From Phycisphaerales bacterium (GTDB taxonomy: Bacteria > Planctomycetota > Phycisphaerae > Sedimentisphaerales > UBA12454): 64,000 nucleotides of DNA. The DNA lies in contig PLMU01000018.1 in NCBI GenBank assembly GCA_003142595.1, positions 19,603 to 83,602 on the forward strand, in the 5' to 3' direction. Position numbers and translations under genes: made by a program. The number at the start of each line of letters is the position of its first letter. Position 1 is the stretch's first letter. The notes under the pieces were generated by a model that searched no databases, was not told the DNA's origin, and was given only the letters and a program-made list of their open reading frames with translations. This document shows positions 61,284 through 64,000 of the stretch, one piece after another.

Positions 61284-64000
61284 ATGAGACGGGTATTAAC
61301 AACAAAAATAAAAACAACAGTTAGCTTACTAATCCTATTCGCCATAGTAATTACTGCTTTAGTTACACCTGCAAGTGCCTACGACTACAAGGCCAAATTT
61401 CTGCAGGAAGTTAGATGGCTTGCCACTCAACAGGTGGCCAGCGGCGGAATACAAGAGGGTGAGGATTATTCCAGCGCTGTAGAATCCGACAACACACATG
61501 AAGCAATATGGATATGGTCTCGCTATGCTGAATTAACCGGTGATTATACAACCTATCAAACAAGAATAAATAATGCATGGAATTATTTGAACTCAAATCC
61601 GGCATGGCTCGAAGGCGGCTCTCTCACAACTCCATTGCCATATTACAGCACGTATAACATTGGTTGGGGTCTGCTTGCAGAGATGAAATACAGACATGTT
61701 TATACGGGCAAGACTGGATACGTTGACCGTTCATCCTATGCTACATCATGCGCAAATGCCCTGGTTAACTATACCCCCAGCACCACTGACACTACTGGCG
61801 TTTTGTGCACCGGCATTGCCTGCGGTGCCCTCTATCAATATGGTGTAGATATCAGCAACTCTTCATACAAAGCCAGGGCTGTTGTTCTCGGAAATAATGT
61901 TAGAACATGGCTTAACGCCGACACATCAAGGTTCGCATCGGAGAGTTGGGCGATTTCAGCCGGCGTTGCCGTCTGGGGCGTTTTGAACTCATACTATCAA
62001 GACCCGGCAAATTCCAGCGGAGCGACTACCTGGGCAAACACTGCAAACACATATATGCCTGCAAATGCAATGGACAACGCGACCAACGACTATGAATACG
62101 GCATGGATGGATGGTATGCCTGGGGTCATTACGCTATCAGTCAGTACCGAGGCGCTGATTCATTTAACAAATATAATAATGTCATTAATAAAATATTGGA
62201 TTCCGATAACGATCACGATGGCGGTGTACGTCAGGGTATTACTTATGGGGATACTTCGGATTATGCCTGGGCAACAGATATACCGCAGTTTGCCCTAAAC
62301 TATGGCCTAATCGGGACAACAAATTATACTATTTCCGGTACGATAACATCGGGCGGTTCGCCGCTGGCCGGAGTAGTAATGAGAGGTCTGCCCGGCACCA
62401 GCCTTACCGATGCGAACAGTTGGCCCACCACCGATGCAAGCGGCAATTACACCGCCCAGGTTCCTGCCGGTTTTTACGGCACAGTAACACCAGCAAAGGT
62501 CGGATATACGTTCACATCAGCCAACAGGACATACAGCAATTTATCAGCTAATCAAACAGCTCAGAATTATACCGCAGCGACCAGTACCTATGTTCTATTC
62601 TTAGATTCATGGGTAACAGGCACAACTCACGCAAAAACAGCAGGCACTAATCGTGCATTGGTCTTTGTCGCACATGCAAAGAGCAGCAGTGCGTCAAGTT
62701 TGAACAGCGTGACCTATGGCGGACAAGCAATGACGAAAATCACCGATCAAATCATAGGCTCAGGCTCAACACGAGCATACGTTGCGGCATTTATCCTCAA
62801 CGATGCAGGCATTACTGCTGCAAGCAACACTACCTTCACTCCATCGTGGACCAACACACCAGGTTCTGTTACATACACCAGTGCAATTCTTCGGAACGTT
62901 AACCAAACAACTCTCCTCGGAGCTACTGCCAAAAACGGCTTAACACCTTCTTACTCATTTGCAACAACTCCGATTGCCACGAGCAACGGAGATATCATAA
63001 TTGAAAGTGCTGCCAGCAGTGTTGCGGGCACATATTTGGTAACAACCGGCTGGACCAATTCTATTGACCTTTCAGTATCCGGCTATGATGGTATGAATGG
63101 ATATAGATACGCAGCGGGTATCAACGAAACACCGGCCCTCACCCAAGCCTCTGCGAACCATTCAATCATTGGCTATGTGGTTAAGGCTGTACCAGTTTCA
63201 CTGCCCGGTGCGGCGAGCAGTCCAAGTCCAAATACTGGAGCAACTGGTGTAGGTATAACCACTGATATAAGCTGGTCAGCAGGTTCAGGCGCTACATCTC
63301 GCGATGTATATTTTGGAACTGCAAGTACACCGGTAACTAAGGTCATTGCTGATGGGACAGCTTTAACATTCGACACCGGAACAATGGCTACAAGCACTAC
63401 ATATTATTGGCGTGTAGATGAAAAGAACGCCGGCGGTACAACTACAGGCACAGTATGGAGCTTTACTACTGTTCCTCCACTGCCCGGTGCGGCAAGCAGT
63501 CCTGTTCCTTCCACTGGCGCTACAAGCATAAGCTTAACTCCTACACTAAGCTGGACTGCCGGAAGCGGCACTGTTACATCTCACAATGTATACTTTGGAA
63601 CCGCAGCTTCGCCGCCGTCTATCGGCAATCAGGCTGGAACCTCATATGCTCCGGGAACTCTGACTGCCAGCACTACATATTACTGGCGTATAGATGAAGT
63701 AGGTCCAGGCGGTACAACTACGGGCACAGTATGGAGTTTTACTACTGTTCCTGCAGCACCAGGTGCAGTAAGCAGTCCTGTTCCATCTACCGGCGCAATA
63801 AATATAAGCTTAACTCAAATCTTAAGCTGGACAGCAGGCTCAGGCGCAACATCACACGATGTATATTTCGGAACGGCAGCTTCTCCGCCGTTTATCGCGA
63901 ATCAGGCAGGTACAACATATGCTCCTGCTCTTTCAGCAAATAAAACATATTATTGGCGTATAGATGAAAAGAACGCAGGCGGTACAACTACGGGCACAGT
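61284..64000 (+). CDS. Large secreted FN3-repeat surface protein (3' end outside window)
   Basis: An uninterrupted frame of more than 905 residues, starting at ATG 61284 behind AGGAGG and running off the end. The signal peptide ends in LVTPASA (residue 32). Residues ~33-348 form an alpha-helical, Trp/Tyr-rich domain (VRWLATQQVASGG, then WSRYAELTGDY and YGMDGWYAWGHYAIS) that may be a helical toroid; I assign no enzyme activity. Residues ~350-433 look like a carboxypeptidase-regulatory/Cna-B module (TISGTITSGGSPLAGVVMRG). Residues ~434-636 are a beta-rich domain (SVTYGGQAMTKI). From ~640 come FN3-like repeats of about 90 residues (TYYWRVDEKNAGGTTTGTVW), three within the window. It is probably cell-surface or extracellular. 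Confidence 0.85.
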   Translation, partial: MRRVLTTKIKTTVSLLILFAIVITALVTPASAYDYKAKFLQEVRWLATQQVASGGIQEGEDYSSAVESDNTHEAIWIWSRYAELTGDYTTYQTRINNAWNYLNSNPAWLEGGSLTTPLPYYSTYNIGWGLLAEMKYRHVYTGKTGYVDRSSYATSCANALVNYTPSTTDTTGVLCTGIACGALYQYGVDISNSSYKARAVVLGNNVRTWLNADTSRFASESWAISAGVAVWGVLNSYYQDPANSSGATTWANTANTYMPANAMDNATNDYEYGMDGWYAWGHYAISQYRGADSFNKYNNVINKILDSDNDHDGGVRQGITYGDTSDYAWATDIPQFALNYGLIGTTNYTISGTITSGGSPLAGVVMRGLPGTSLTDANSWPTTDASGNYTAQVPAGFYGTVTPAKVGYTFTSANRTYSNLSANQTAQNYTAATSTYVLFLDSWVTGTTHAKTAGTNRALVFVAHAKSSSASSLNSVTYGGQAMTKITDQIIGSGSTRAYVAAFILNDAGITAASNTTFTPSWTNTPGSVTYTSAILRNVNQTTLLGATAKNGLTPSYSFATTPIATSNGDIIIESAASSVAGTYLVTTGWTNSIDLSVSGYDGMNGYRYAAGINETPALTQASANHSIIGYVVKAVPVSLPGAASSPSPNTGATGVGITTDISWSAGSGATSRDVYFGTASTPVTKVIADGTALTFDTGTMATSTTYYWRVDEKNAGGTTTGTVWSFTTVPPLPGAASSPVPSTGATSISLTPTLSWTAGSGTVTSHNVYFGTAASPPSIGNQAGTSYAPGTLTASTTYYWRIDEVGPGGTTTGTVWSFTTVPAAPGAVSSPVPSTGAINISLTQILSWTAGSGATSHDVYFGTAASPPFIANQAGTTYAPALSANKTYYWRIDEKNAGGTTTGT
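63200..64000 (+). repeat. Tandem ~270-280 bp repeats coding FN3-like modules
   Basis: Three copies start near 63200, 63480 and 63757. The third is cut by the window end. Each carries near-identical DNA around ACTACAGGCACAGTATGGAG / GGGCACAGTATGGAG and the TATTATTGGCGT motif. The high nucleotide similarity points to recent duplication, and the array probably continues beyond the window. Confidence 0.8.

Overview
The window looks like a chromosomal segment of an anaerobic, fermentative bacterium of the Planctomycetota, most likely a Phycisphaerae / Sedimentisphaerales-type lineage. This placement is an inference. It rests on the moderate GC content, LL-diaminopimelate aminotransferase (DapL) lysine synthesis, a MiaA with an atypical P-loop and a DSMKVY motif, an rsmH standing alone outside any division cluster, ECF-sigma/anti-sigma cassettes, and very large secreted beta-helix and FN3-like proteins, one with a dockerin-like Ca-binding repeat. 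There are no 16S or other marker genes to prove it.

Layout. 1-0.9 kb: start of ilvB (reverse) behind a strong promoter and a ~215-nt structured leader with a 14-codon leader ORF. 0.9-9 kb: a rubrerythrin gene, then the reverse translation operon rpsB-tsf-pyrH-frr continuing into an AsmA-like protein and a YihY/BrkB protein. 9.2-13.2 kb: a sigma-region-2/membrane/carboxypeptidase-regulatory fusion, then an ECF sigma, anti-sigma-like and Spy/CpxP-like cassette, and a small membrane protein. 13.2-20 kb: rhomboid, bioF, and a reverse metabolic operon dapL - folK::dNK fusion - panC - panD - lgt; panC carries an in-frame 84-bp palindromic insertion. 20.4-29.1 kb: one ~2,890-residue secreted protein with a subtilase embedded in a beta-helix, a dockerin-like segment and FN3-like modules. 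29.4-34 kb: an orphan MacB-type permease, a SIS-domain protein and a MetX-MetW fusion.

34.1-39.6 kb: a cytoplasmic NAD(P)-linked [NiFe]-hydrogenase operon hoxF-U-Y-H-W plus a receiver-domain protein. 39.6-46.7 kb: a reverse five-gene operon ispA-dxs-nadK-TPR protein-DinG helicase. 46.7-47.7 kb: miaA. 47.8-57.6 kb: the most striking region, a membrane-bound [NiFe] hydrogenase whose genes run L-L-N-J-K-A-B-C-D-H-I plus a HycI-type protease. It has the full set of complex-I-type membrane subunits, including NuoA- and NuoJ-like ones that characterised group 4 hydrogenases lack, while its D subunit keeps both NiFe cysteine pairs. 57.7-60.6 kb: tRNA-Ser(UGA), a sensor histidine kinase and rsmH. 60.8-61.1 kb: a compact transcription unit with a promoter, a perfect operator-like dyad, a candidate structured RNA or small ORF, and a terminator. 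61.3-64 kb: start of a large secreted FN3-repeat protein that runs off the window.

Together the two hydrogenases suggest that reducing equivalents are disposed of as H2, one enzyme using NAD(P)H and the other ferredoxin with ion pumping. No hyp maturation genes are in this window.
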